A stretch of DNA of 64,000 nucleotides from Coriaria nepalensis (GCA_027186245.1 CP114487.1:9791001-9855000); one strand, 5' to 3'. Counted from the first letter of the stretch, positions 48,851-61,064 are shown. Notes: generated by a model from the letters alone, not told the origin. Numbers and translations: made by a program.

Positions 48851-50951
48851 GAGATTGAGACGAAACATTGAAAGTTTAAGTTTGTGGGTACTTCAAAATC
48901 ACATCTCGAGCAATTGGGAAAGTTGATAGACTTAAAAAATCAATATCCCCTATTAGTGATTGCTCGAGGGGTGCTTCCAGTATATCTCGAGCAATTAAGA
49001 AATGGGGATAGACTTAAAAAGTCAATGTCTCTCATTCTTAATTGCTTGAGGGGCGTTTCCAGAAAAATATCGAGCAATCAGAAATCAGGGCCATACTTAA
49101 AAGCCAATGTTAAAATGGGACAGAGGCTTGCCTTTACTAATACATTCATCATTAAAAAAAAAAGTCATGAAAACTACAATATATCAACAACAACCAAAAT
49201 CATAAAACTTCATATAAATTCTCTCAAATTTATATATATTAAATATAGTTTATAATTCTAACAAATTCATACAAAACCCTAAATCTTTGATTTTCAACCA
49301 CAAACCATAATTCTCACAAATTCATACTAAACCCTAAGTATTCGCCTGTTACTCTTAACCCTATTCTCTTAACCATATGTCTTAAACATTTCATATTAAC
49401 CATAAATCCTAAACCCTAAGTTTTAAATTCTAAGAAACACTAAGTGTTTGACCTTTTATTTTAAATATTATCCATAAACCTTTAAAGAAGAGTTGAGTAT
49501 TTTGTCTAGATTTTCTGATTGCTTGATGACTCCTTCTTAAAAGGGTCATCGAGCAATAAAAAAATGGACAAAATTGTTAGAATAACTTTAAAGATAGATA
49601 ATTAATAAAGTAAAGTGACTGAACAACAAGAACAGAGGAAAATAAATGCTTGAAGATTTATGTAATGTTTCATGAATAACCAAGTTTAATGAAAAACATT
49701 AAAGGAGCTATCGAGTAATCGATATATAGAGTTAGCATTATGTATTCAATTCTCGATTGATCGATGTCCCTCTTCAGGTAGCCATCGAGAAACAATGAAT
49801 GGGGTGACATAATGTTAAATCTCTCAATTTCTAATAGTTGCGATATCAATGCAAATTTATCGATAAATAATCTCATTACGAATATAATTTATAAGAAAAA
49901 TTTTCATAAAAATTGACAATTAAATACATAAACAATAAGGTGAAAGTTTTATTACATTAAAATCATGAAATATAGCTTCCAACGATTCAGTATATGTGAC
50001 ATTAGATTTGATCGAAGCTCAATTAATCCCTTTGTCCTACTTCGATGACAATACCACAAATTATATTTCTCGTTTGGGTTCACATTCTCCATCAATTCAC
50101 CATCAAAGCATATCATTACGAATAATGTTTTCATTTCATTAGAATGAAAAAATATATATAAAGGAAATCAGTTTTATTGATTAAAATGATTGAAATTAAT
50201 GAATTAAATTTTATTGCTCGATGATTCCAAGGTTTTAGTAATGCTCGATTGCTCGATATCTTGCTAGTTCAAAAGTTTCAATAATGTTCGATATCCTTAT
50301 AGACCTCAAGGCATCAAATAATCGAGCAAACAAGACATTTGTCATAATTGCGTGATTGCTCGATATCCTTCAGATCTCAAGGTATCGAGTAATCGAGAAA
50401 CACAAAACCATATTTTCAGATTTTGGGCAATGCAAACAAGATCCAAAGAATAATACAAACAAAATATAACTAATAAAAACCCTTTTAAGTTTCGCTTATC
50501 ATGACCTATCAACCATTGAAGTTAAAATCAAGTTTAAAAGCTTGAAACTTAGCCAAACCGTTTATAAGCTCTCAAGCTCTTGATTCTGGATTACGAAGCT
50601 TGCAAACAAAAATGTAGATGTAAACCCCTCAATATTTCTAAACTAAACATAATAATGGAAAAATAAATTTAAAGTGGATTTTTTAGAAAATTTTAATTCT
50701 CACCAATATAATATTTCTAAACTAAGTATAATAATTGAAAAATAAATTTAAAGTGGATTTTTTAGAAATTTTTAATTCTCACAAATATTTAATTTTAATA
50801 ATAAAAATAATAAGAGAGTTTTTAATAATTTTTAAAACTTAATAAGAGTTTAAATTTAATTAAAAATAATTATTATTATTATGAAAAAAAAAATTAAAAA
50901 TAAAGTGGCATAATGACACTTATGGTGTCAGTACGCATAAAAATGTGTCAA

Positions 50952-50971
50952 GATGCATGTTAACATGCATC
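50952..50971. repeat. Perfect 20-bp palindrome
   Basis: GATGCATGTTAACATGCATC reads the same on both strands. It lies in the LTR-like region and contains two copies of the RY-like core CATGCA in opposite orientation. Confidence 0.8.
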
Positions 50972-51130
50972 AATGACTATCATGCTAATTGACACTAATA
51001 AAGATGATGTGTCAAAAGAAAGAGAGGCACCCCTTCGGCTATAAAAGGACCTTACCCATAACTAAATGAACATTGAGTTAAGGCTATAGAAGGACCTTAC
51101 CCATAACTAAATGAACATCAAGGAAGTGAG

Positions 51131-51272
51131 TTAACGGTGAGGGAAGGAGAAAGGAAAAAAGGAAAATAAATGAGGGAAGGAGAAAGGAAGAAAGGAAAAG
51201 AAATGAGAGAAGAAGAAGAGAAAAAAGGAAAGGAAGAAAAAGAGGAGAATAAGAGGGAAAAATGAAGGAAAA
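51131..51272. repeat. Purine-rich tract with internal repeats
   Basis: About 140 bp of almost pure A and G on the plus strand, including two near copies of GAGGGAAGGAGAAAGGAA. It directly follows the 37-bp duplication and probably belongs to the same LTR-like element. Confidence 0.75.
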
Positions 51273-53650
51273 TTAGGGTTTTTAACTTATCAATCTTAAA
51301 TGAAAACTTTGTAAGTATAGACTCATTGCAACACAATGATATGATGTTGTTTGTTTATTGTTGTGGTTATTTAAAATAATTATATTAATTGAGGATATTA
51401 ATTATCTGTAAGTATAATTTCACTACAATATATGAATATTACTTAATTGCTTATTATTATAATGCTAATGTTAAACTTATGATTTTCATATAGCATGTTA
51501 AGTATAATTAAAATACTATTATTACAATGCTATAAATAAGAATCATAACTAGTATGAATATAATATAGCATAATGGTTTAAGGATAATACAAATTTTAAA
51601 CATACTACGATTAATTGCATATGCTCATATTTTCGGAAGTTAATGTTATGTTAAGATAAATAAGAAGCATAAGCATGCATATGCATAACATTAAAGTGAG
51701 ATGATGCCGGGTCAAAAGAATGATCGTTTGTCAATCATAAGGGACTCCAAATGATGTTAAAAAAAAGTCATAAGAGGATTGTTGCAACAGTTATAAGCGT
51801 ACCACTGATTAGATATCAATTGAATTGCCCGCGACAACATCCTCAGAGCCTAGGTATATAGAAGGATATGAATTTATGTATGCTAGATATAGGCCATAAA
51901 AGTATTAATTAAAGGTAGTCATTAAAAGAATAGTAATATGAGTAGGACTCTATCCTTACTGAGCTTTTAGCTCATAGATGTCTACCCTGTGTTGTATGAA
52001 ATTACAAAGGTAAGGCTGTAAGCTAAGGAACAGATGAATGAAGGCAATCAGTCCCGTGAAATTGTACATATAGGACACGGCGTGTGAAAAGATAAAGGAC
52101 TTGAAAATCCAAACCTCTTAGAAAAATTTATATATATGTATATATTTTAGAAAAAAAAAATGAAGTTTTGAGATTAATTCCCTATGATAAAGAATTTCGT
52201 AATATTTTTAAATTATTACATTATTTCCTTAAAAATACTTTTGAAAATAAAGTTTATTATTGAAATAAATAAATGCAACGACCCTTTACTAGCTGTGCGT
52301 GTTTCCTTCCAACGTATTCAATATAATAAGCAACCAGTAGGGCAGGCACTATAATAGAGGAAGGATTTGAGATCAAATTGCTTTACAAGTGATGAAAAAT
52401 AGATTAAAAATGACGAATAAGAGATGAGGATGCTAATTAGAAATGAGTTTCTTTCCAAATCTTAATAATGAAGAAACAAAAATAATGATGAAGAATAAAT
52501 GACGAAGATGAAGAGTGGAGCAAGAAGAAGTAGATGATGAAGTAGAGATGAAAGAGTTTCGGTTTGGTTTCTGAATTTTTTTTAGAATAATAGATGTGTG
52601 ATTTATAGGGAAGAAAAAGGAAGACGAAAAAGAATAAATATTCAGACTTATTTATTTTTAATTTATTAAGAGTATTTTTATCTTTTTATATTTATTATAT
52701 AAATTTAATTTTTTAAAAAAATATTAGACTTAAGAGTCCAATCTTTTAACCAGTCCTTTTTTTTTTTTTTTATTAAGTTAATTTTCCCAATTCTCTCTTT
52801 GCTTATTCTACCGTAAACGAAGATCGAAGAAAAAGCCAAGGATTTGGTGTGGCGTTGAATCATGGAGCTAGTGGGCCCATTTTGTAGAAAAAAACATCTT
52901 CAACTACATGAATCGTATATCGTTCCCTTATTTTATTTTGTGTATGTATGAAAAAATTGATTACGATTTTGTTCTTCAAAATATTTAGATGGTGGATCGT
53001 TGCAGCGGATTCGCACTCTTTATAACTTTTTCTTTCAAGTTTATCCGATACATATTTTATTCAGGTCTTATTAGAGTCAACGATCTGTGTTTTATGGGAT
53101 GTCGAGTTGTAAAGTTGGAGGCGTTGACTTGAATGTGTTGGTTGGATTTTATTTGTACTGGGTTTAAGGTTAAGGCTCATTATTGCCGACTTTTGATTAG
53201 TGCGTTAGTTGTCACTAGTCACTACAAGAGTCTGAGCCCAATTAAGGTTGGGTGTTTAATCTCAAAATGGGCTCCATCAATTCCTCTATACGGACAAGAA
53301 TGGAGCTGTCTAGTCCAGCCGCAAGAAAGAACCTGCCCGATCATTCGTCGGACCATTCCACATTTCTTCTTTTCTTTTATAAAAAAACCGATATGAATGA
53401 TTATTGCAACTTGCAATGTTCTCCAAACATGAACACCATTCACACAAAAAAATCCATCACAACTTCATGTAATTGTATTCGTGGTTTGAACTTTAAACAA
53501 AAACTGACAGGGGTTGTTATTAGACACTACTACCACTCGACAGCTTCCACTTGAAGGGCACTCATTGCCTATGAGAAATCTAACACAAATATTTGGTAAT
53601 ATCTAATCTCTTCTTGTCCCTCGACGTCCCAATTTTGTCAAACTTAAACA

Positions 53651-54088
53651 ATGAAAACTGTGAAAGCAATGATCGGACCGAATCCATTTCCCTCCAAAAC
53701 AGTATTCCTTTCGATATTTTACATGATCTTATTCATTTCTCTGCCTTTCCAAACAACAGGAGCTAACAGAAACATAAAAGGCTGCAATCACTGCCACCGA
53801 GGACCGTCGCCTTCTCCACAGCCTAGTCAAGACGTTTTAGTATTTTCAGACCACAGGCTTGCGATTATTAACCCGATCATTCAAAACTTCAAGGCCATTA
53901 TCACTTCGGATCCTCTTGGAATAATGAAAACTTGGAAAGGATCATATATATACAACTACAGAGGTTTCTACTACATCAACCCACCCAGCAACAAAACTGC
54001 CACTGCTCTCGCCGCTGTTGATTTCAACGGCTTCCATCTCTCCGTTCCAACTCTCGGCGGCTTCATCGACCAACTACCCAATATTGAA
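53651..54088 (+). pseudogene. 5' part of a secreted LRR protein gene, split by a retrotransposon
   Basis: Encodes the N-terminal 146 residues of a plant leucine-rich-repeat protein of the uncharacterised At4g06744-like group, related to LRR-extensins. It has a signal peptide at about residues 17-38 (VFLSIFYMILFISLPFQTTG), a short Pro/Ser region (HRGPSPSPQPSQ), then the LRR cap RLAIINPIIQNFKAIITSDP and FNGFHLSVPTLGGFIDQLPN. Homology stops at IEEL where copia LTR sequence begins. The 3' half lies 2.1 kb downstream. Middle repeats are missing, so insertion was accompanied by a deletion. The product was probably apoplastic. Confidence 0.85.
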
Positions 54089-56181
54089 GAACTTTAGAGG
54101 AATTAGAGAGAAAGTGCAGCTACTATGTTTTGTATTTGTTAATTACAAAAGGTTACAACGTGAGATATTCATATATTGTGCTAAGGTTTTAGCTAGGGTT
54201 AATAGTAATGTAAAATAATAATAAAAGGTAAATACAGAATGACCAATATAGCATTTTCAGCCCCCCTTAAGCGAATATGGAGAAGTCATAGTGATCTTGG
54301 AGCGGAGATCTTGAAATCAAGATCGGGAGAGGCTTTTTGGTAAGAGCATCAGCAATCTGATTGGTTGTGGAGAGATGACGAACAGTAAGAAAGCCTTTGG
54401 ACATTAAATCCCGAATAAAGTGAACATCGATTTCGATATATTTAGTACGAGCATGAAAGACCGGATTGACGGCAAGATAAGTGGCACCAACATTGTCAAA
54501 CTAGAGAGTAAAAGAGGCCGAAGTGGAGACATGAAATTCAGTGAGTAGAAAAGTGAGCCAACAGAGTTTAGCAGCGGTTAAGGCAATTGCCCGATATTCC
54601 AATTCAATGCTGAACGAGCGATGGTAGGTTGCTTTTTGACAACTCAACTGACCAGATTATTTCTAAGAAAGATTCAAAAATTCGTTATAGATTTTATGTC
54701 GGGACACCCAACCCAATCGACATCGAAAATTTCCTCTAAAGTCAAAGATCGTGATTTACGAAGATGCAAGCGAGGAAGTGGAGCCAATGTTGGCTTGAAA
54801 GGAAGGCCCAAATTGTCCAAAAAGTTGCTGGTTTGGAGCATAGAAGTAATTTGGCCCATTGTGGGGAAATTGGGCCTAATGCAGATGTTGAGAGAACTGG
54901 GCCTGCTGCTACAAAAGAGAGCCCATGAACTGGTGATTTGCGAAACTAGCAGGGGAGGGACCTAGTAATGAGGGAGGATGCAGCTGCTGTGAGATAGCCG
55001 TGGGAGGTCCCTAGAGGAGATGAGTTATCGGCAACGGGGAGTAGGCTACACCGCCGTTATTTCTGGACTCAGAGTAGCGGTAGCGACATATGTTCGCGAA
55101 GTGCCCTATTTTCTTGCAAATTTGGCAATAATCCCCATTACCTTTGCTGGAAGAACTAGATCTGCCGCCGCCATTGCCTCCATCCTCCTCCACGACCAAA
55201 GCGGCCTCCACAATAAGAATTTGAATTCCCTCTGCCTTGATTTAAGTAGTAGGAGTTAACCGTGACCATGGCCATATTTTGGGCAAGATTGGATTGAGTT
55301 GGAATATTATGTTGTTGCAAACGTTTTTCTTGAGCCATGAGTTTTGATCGAAGTTCCGCGAATGTAGGAGGAGACCCACCACGATTGTCCTTCGTGGTGA
55401 TGAATTTATGGTACTCAGGTAGTAATCCATTCATGACAATGAGCACTAAGTTAAAGTCAGAAACTAAGTCACTAATTGCAGCGAGAGAATCGATAATTTG
55501 CTTAACGGAGATTAGATAATCTGAAATAGAAAGGGTACCTTGTTTTATTGTTAGTAGTTGATGTTTGAGCGGAGAGCATTTCGCAAGACACTGTTGCATG
55601 AACTTGTCTCCAAGGGTGACCCACAAATCACGAGCCATGTTGCATCCCAAGGCAAGATGTGTTGTTTCGGGGGAAAGAGTAGAGTTGATGACCGAGCTTA
55701 TAAAGTTGTCCCTCTTTTTCCAAAGTCAGGGTTGGGTGGAGTCAACGAGATGTGAGGGTATAGATGTTCCATTAGCATACCGAATTAGGTCAGTGGAGAA
55801 AATGATTGTCTTTTATTTGACACTTTCAAGTTAGGTAATTCATTCTAATAAGATATATTGAGATGAATTAGGTGCTATGTTGGATTGGAATCAGATTAGC
55901 GGACTGAATTTCAACCATATTAGATTGAGTCGTGGGTACAATAATGCCTGATAAGATCTATGTCGAGTTAGGACGTGTGGTGTTGATTGAGAGATCAATT
56001 TGTTCACTTTCATCTGTCAATCCCGAGGTCGTCATCATAAGGAATGTAGATTCACTTGCATTATTGGGCTTCTGTTTGCTCTGATACTGTGAGGAACTTT
56101 AGAGGAATTAGAGAGAAAGCGCAGCTAGTATATTTTGTATTTGATAATTATAAAAGGTTGCAACGAGATATTTATATGTTG
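54089..56181 (-). mobile_element. Internally deleted Ty1/copia element inside the LRR gene
   Basis: Minus-strand element. The left (3') LTR is about 54089-54262, next to a polypurine tract (CCCCCC at 54261-54266 on plus). The right (5') LTR is about 56094-56181 and truncated. The two share GAACTTTAGAGGAATTAGAG and the following 65 bp or so with few differences. Next to the right LTR, TATCAGAGC on the minus strand (56080-56088) fits an initiator-Met tRNA primer-binding site. Inside are gag (LKHQLLTIKQGTLSISDYLI, about 55.65-55.2 kb), a CCHC knuckle (CQICKKIGHFANIC) and the end of reverse transcriptase plus RNase H (NPVFHARTKYIEIDVHFIRD, about 54.8-54.3 kb). Protease, integrase and most of the reverse transcriptase are missing. 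Confidence 0.85.
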
Positions 56182-56790
56182 TCGCGGCTCAAATATTAAT
56201 GCAAGAACTATTAGTCCTTCTAATCAACAACAACAATTTCATGCAGAACATTCCAGATAATGTCGGAACCACTCATATTCTTTACCTCACTTTAGTAAAT
56301 AACAAATTCTCAGTTCCAATCCCAAAAAGCAGTGCTGAATCTTTATCATCTCTAACGGAAGTTTTATTCTTAAACAACCAGTTATCTGGTTGTTTGCCTT
56401 ATGAACTCGGCTTGTTAAAAGAAGCTATAGAGTTTGATGCCGGAGAAAATCAGTTAACTGGGCCGTTACCGTTTTCATTCTGCTGCTTAGAGGACGTGGA
56501 GGAGCTGAATCTAGCAGGGAATCTCCTGTTTGGGATGGTGCCAGAGGTTGTTTGTGGGCTGGGGAATTTGGTGAATTTGTCTGTCTAATAATTATTTTAC
56601 GTACGTGGGCCCATGTGTAGGAACTTGATTGAGAGGGGTATTTTGGATGTTAAGAAGAACTGCATTCCAGGGCTGGAGTTGCAGATCAGTTGATGAGTGT
56701 GTCGATTTCTTGGCCCATCCAAGGTTCTGTCCTCGAATGTGGTCGTATACTTACGTTCCTTGTAATTTGCTTCCTCTATTTGAATTAGCT
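56182..56790 (+). pseudogene. 3' part of the split secreted LRR protein gene
   Basis: Continues the LRR protein interrupted at 54088. It shows [60 protein letters not shown] and [20 protein letters not shown]. After a stop at about 56586, a shifted frame reads RNLIERGILDVKKNCIPGLE, a TGA, then DECVDFLAHPRFCPRMWSYT. The conserved CFPRM-type C-terminal block is thus present but broken by at least two stops. Together with the copia insertion this makes a clear pseudogene. Confidence 0.85.
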
Positions 56791-57588
56791 CCTTCACCTT
56801 GACCTTTATGGAGTCTGCTTATAAATTCCAACACTTTTTTTTTTAGTTGAATGAATTATGTGGGTTGTAGTAAGTGTTACTAGTTTGTCAGAACAATTTT
56901 CCACGTTGACTCGTATTTATTGATTAGGCTGCATGTTATAGATGCAGCCCAAGAACATGTTTGAATGTCAGGCCTAATGGCCTAATTTGTTTAGGTAGAT
57001 CCATCACGTTGTAATGCACTGTGCTCTATTTGTCTCAGGCCGATAATAGTTCGTCGAGTCGGGCCTACAATGGTGGGCCGGGACAAAAGATAGGGATACA
57101 TTCGTACAGTCACGGACCGCGGTCGTCAACTCTATAGCTGTAATACCCAACAGATTACAGTACATGTTATATGTCAGGTAGTGGAACACTATAAATCAAC
57201 CACGCTTATGAAGAAAAACCTGAGACCATAATATTAGTAAGACATTTAACTATCAGTCTAACAATATTCAATTGTTATTAAACTGTCCTTGATTAACTTT
57301 TTCTGAGATTAAACAGCACAACCATTGTTAATTTTCCCTTATTTCCCGCTTTCACTTTCTCGTGATTTTTAATCTTTGTTGTCTGTCACACGCAGATACT
57401 GTTAATGGGTTACTGCCACCACCACCACTGACCTACCTCAAACTGTCAAACTATCTCCTTGTCACCGAGTGCTCTGCCTCTTCCGCATTTTTCCCCTTCC
57501 TCCTCCATTCTTTGCAACTCCTTAAAACCCACGGCGGTACTAGTACGACTGGCTTTTTACGGTGAAAAAGAAGGAATTTCTTTAGAAA
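56791..57588. other. Intergenic, promoter of the receptor-like pseudokinase gene
   Basis: No gene is seen. The last 200 bp are pyrimidine-rich and are probably the 5' UTR of the downstream gene. Confidence 0.5.
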
Positions 57589-59653
57589 ATGCCGATGAAG
57601 AAAAGTAGGCAATCACTTCAGTCCCTACTCTTCCTCTTCGTATCAACTGCTTTCATTTTTCTCTCCCTCTGCAACTCAGTATCTGTATCGAGCTCTGTTT
57701 TACCAAGTGACGGAGCAGCTCTTCTCGCATTCAAATCAGAAGCAGACGTAAACAACAACCTCCACTTCTCTATCACCACAACCGTTCCCCTTCATGGCTT
57801 CTGTCATTGGCAGGGTGTCACCTGCCACCAAAACAAAGCGGTGCGTTTCGTCCTTCAAGGCTTAGATCTCGGCGGCATTTTCGCTCCCAACACGTTGACT
57901 CGCCTTGACCAGCTCCGAATCCTGAGTTTACGTAACAATTCGCTCACGGGTTCCATTCCGGATCTCTCTCTCCTCGTCAACCTCAAGGCCCTCCTTCTCG
58001 ACCACAACGATTTCACCGGTTCTTTCCCGCCTTCCATCCTCTTCCTCCATAAGCTCCGTATACTCGATTTTTGTCACAACAAGATTACCGGTCCGATTCC
58101 TTACTGGTTAGTAAACCTAGAGCAGCTGTCATATCTACGGCTTGACTCTAACCGGTTCAACGGAACCCTTCCGGCGCTGAACCAAACCGCTCTACAGACG
58201 TTTAACATTTCAATAAATAATCTCTCCGGTTCAATTCCTGTTACGCTGACTCTGCTACGGTTCGGTCCATCCTCATTCTTATGGAACCCCGGTCTATGCG
58301 GTGGGATTATACAAAGGGAATGCAAACTGACTCAACCGTTTTTCGGCGCAACGACGGTGGAGGTTGAAGCACGGCCGCCTGTTGCGGCCCTCGGTGAAAG
58401 CGCGGAGGTAAAAGGTGTTGATCAGTTTGTTGGATCATCGGGAAAGACTCACAAGAGAACCGCCGTGATTGTTGGATTCTCGTCTGGTGTTTTCCTCCTC
58501 GTCGGTTCAGTTCTCTGCTTCGTAATGGCCGTTCGGAAACAGAGTAACAACGACAAGATATCAACGGCTAAGATGGAATCAGATAAGACATCCAGTCCAC
58601 AATCTACGGCAGAGGTCAAGGTAGAGCAAAAGATGAACGAGTTGGACGTTGTGAATGTTAATAAGAGCGGGAAGTTGGTGTTCTGTGCGGGTGAAGCACA
58701 GCTTTATACTCTGGACCAGCTGATGAGAGCATCGGCTGAGTTTCTTGGCAGAGGACGTGTAGGGACCACATACAAAGCCATGTTGGATAACCGTGAGATC
58801 GTAACCGTAAAACGACTTGACGCTTGTAAAATGGCGGGTACAAGTAAGGAATCCTTTGAGCGGCACATGGAATCACTAGCAGGGCTAGGGCATCCAAATC
58901 TAGTCCCCCTTAGAGCTTATTTTCACGCTAATGAAGAGAGGTTCGTCGTTTACGATTACCAGCCAAACGGCAGCATATTCTCCCTCGTTCACGGTAAGTA
59001 TATTTACCTCCTCTGTTCCTCCCTCCTTCAATGAATCAAAACAGTGCGTTCAATTGCTTCTCTTGCTACTGCCAGGTACGAAGTCAACAAAATCAAAGCC
59101 GCTGCACTGGACATCGTGTTTGAAAATTGCAGAAGACGTAGCGCAAGGTCTTGCCTACATCCATCAAGCATGGAAGCTCGTCCATGGAAATCTCAAACCA
59201 TCAAACGTGCTCCTCGGCGCTGACTTTGAGGCTCGCATCACCGACTACTGCTTCGCCGGTCATATCATTTCCGATTTTCCTTCGGACGATGAGTCGAATT
59301 CGAGTGCGTGTAGAGCTCCTGAGGCTCGGATCTGTAACAATCGACTGACCTCCAAATCCGATGTGTATACGTTTGGAATCCTGTTGTTTGAGCTTCTGAC
59401 CGGAAAGCTTCCGTCTGAACATCCGTTCCTTGCGCCTTATGATATGGTGGATTGGGTTGTATCGTGTAGGAAGGATGATCGCGGAGGAGAAGAAAGGAGA
59501 CTGGAAAATCTTGTTGAAGTGGCCATTGCTTGTAGAGTGACCTCGCCGGAGCAGAGGCCGACTATGAGACAGGTGTTGAAAATGTTGCAGGAGATTAAAG
59601 AGACGGTGCTGATGGAATATAATGAAATGGAGACCCAGATCAGGATTCCTTAA
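57589..59653 (+). CDS. Receptor-like pseudokinase, LRR class III (At5g67200-like)
   Basis: Two exons, 57589-58993 and 59076-59653, phase 1, giving 660 residues. A signal peptide (about residues 1-35) is followed by an LRR cap ([29 protein letters not shown]) and about five LRRs ([20 protein letters not shown]). A membrane helix lies at about residues 297-321 ([20 protein letters not shown]), then the kinase domain from about residue 380 ([17 protein letters not shown]-lysine in VTVKRLD). The catalytic loop reads [12 protein letters not shown] with HGN instead of HRD, and the magnesium motif is DYC (ITDYCF) instead of DFG, so phosphotransfer is not expected. These plasma-membrane receptors act as co-receptors or scaffolds. 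The length matches the Arabidopsis relative of 669 residues. Confidence 0.93.
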
Positions 59654-60137
59654 TATTCTTGACTGCATTTCAATATTTTTTTTCCCCCCTTCTTTCTTCT
59701 ATGTTTCTATTGCCGACATCTCAGTTTTTGTATGCTATATGTCGTAACTGGTTTGTAAAGTGAAAACTAACTTTAAACGGCTATAAGTATTGAAGATCTT
59801 ATCAAAAGAAAAACAGAAAAGCAACATGACCCATGACAGCAAAAAGGGGAGACGTGGTTGGGCCAAGAAGCGAGAGAAGCTAGGGGGGGAGAGTAACGAT
59901 TGCGGGTGTGACATCTCGGCTGTTAGCTTCTCTTAACACCGATCAGAGAAGTATAAACTTATTATTAATAAATAAATATATCTAATCTCAGAAACTCTCA
60001 ACGTGGCAGTTTACAGCTCGATTTTTTTTTTAATTTAAAAAAAAAAAAAAATTCTCAAAAATTCTCAAGTCGTATCTCCTTTTCACATAAAGTGGTGAAG
60101 AAGGAGCAGGAAACCCAAAACCTGAATCCGGAATGCC
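59654..60137. other. Intergenic
   Basis: 3' UTR of the pseudokinase gene and promoter or 5' UTR of the next gene. No other gene is seen. It includes A and T homopolymer runs near 60023-60052. Confidence 0.5.
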
Positions 60138-61064
60138 ATGGACCGTACGGATGCGGTGATGATGGAGGCAGAGTCCTCGGCTAGGCCAGCTCCGGCCTCG
60201 AACAGAAACACCGGTGGCGGAGACGCCGTAGGAGAGCTACTTGGGTTGGCTCGCCAGCTCAGCAACCAAGGAAAGCCTTCGGAAGCTCTCCAACCGGTGA
60301 GTTTATCCAAGAATTCAATCTTTTTCTCATTCGTTTCTTCTTCCTTATACTTTCTGGTATTAAGAAATGTTACTTCGTAGTTCTTGAAGCTTTTGATCGT
60401 CATTTCCAGCGATTCCTACGCTGAATTCAGTTAATTCTGAAGTGCCTGGAGCTGGATTCAGATTCTATTTATTGTTAAGTTGGTCAAAATCGAATCTGCA
60501 TGCTCGTAGCTCGTTATTTTGGAACCCTATTCTTCTTGTTGGACTTTTCTTGAATCAAGAAACTTGCTTTACTGTCCAATGATATAGATTATGAGTAGCT
60601 TTAGTTGAATTTATAAGCAACTGTTCTTAATCACATGTTTGAACTATACTTTATGTAGAAAGTTGAAGATCCTCTCCTTACTCTTATAAATGGACCAGGT
60701 GGCAATGGCAATGAGGACCAAGGGAGGGGACGTGGCTGTATTTGAATCATTACACCGTGCTCGTGAACTATACAGAACCAGGTTACGAGAAAATGCTGCG
60801 ATGGATCAGCTTGCCTCTTTGTTCGCTGAATGTGCAATTGCTGAAGATCACCCTTCACAAACCTAAGTTGCACAGAACAACAGTGTGGGTCCATCAATTT
60901 CGCTGTATGCTAATGGAACTTCCATACTTGCAGAAACCGGAAGAATTCATGTTGTTTTAGATGCCTTCTCTGATGGGAGCAGTTTTATCTGCTTTCAATA
61001 TGGTGGTCTTGTCGGTGTCCATAGAAAAGATGGACACTATGCCCATTGGTGCTGCCATAGCTGA
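60138..61064 (+). pseudogene. Conserved plant protein of unknown function, interrupted by an in-frame TAA
   Basis: Two exons: 60138-60296 (MDRTDAVMMEAESS..., ending ALQP) and one starting at 60699 ([20 protein letters not shown]). Phase 0 closes across the intron. The frame then meets TAA at 60864-60866 but continues without further stops to TGA at 61062-61064. The part after the TAA is also conserved in a small plant family I recall without a name: [45 protein letters not shown]. If translated to the TAA the product is 108 residues; without it, about 174. The family function is unknown. The C-terminal Cys/His residues could suggest a small metal-binding fold, but that is a guess. A sequence error at one base would restore a normal gene. 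Confidence 0.65.

Larger units (their letters stand above)
47008..50619. mobile_element. Large Mutator-like foldback element with arms of about 1.2-1.3 kb
   Basis: Two long, diverged inverted arms (about 47008-48320 and 49410-50619) flank a centre of about 1.1 kb. At the outer ends CTACATTTCGTTTGCAAAC on the left is answered by GTTTGCAAACAAAAATGTAG-type sequence read inversely on the right. Further in, GAGAGCTTGAGAGC, CGAGCAATCGAG and TAAGGCATCGAGCAATCGAG pair similarly. The left arm encodes a segment like the N-terminal domain of MULE transposases (listed separately), and the right arm holds its inverted, broken counterpart. No catalytic transposase domain is present, so it is nonautonomous. 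Target-site duplications were not identified. Confidence 0.65.
50620..53650. other. AT-rich transposon-derived DNA, LTR-like at about 50.9-52.3 kb
   Basis: No gene is seen. At about 50.9-52.3 kb there is LTR-like sequence: a TATA-type motif in GGCTATAAAAGGACC at 51037, a 37-bp duplication (51037-51073 and 51082-51118), a long purine tract (about 51131-51272), and later CTTACTGAGCTTTTAGCTC, a phrase common in plant gypsy LTRs. No pair or clean TG...CA ends could be set. The right end should hold the promoter of the LRR pseudogene. Confidence 0.4.

Noticed and set aside
47230..50400. Recurring CGAGCAATCGAG-type motifs, at first sight like a spaced repeat array
   Set aside because: Spacing is irregular, orientation flips between arms and copies are diverged. 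They are part of the foldback element, not a CRISPR array.
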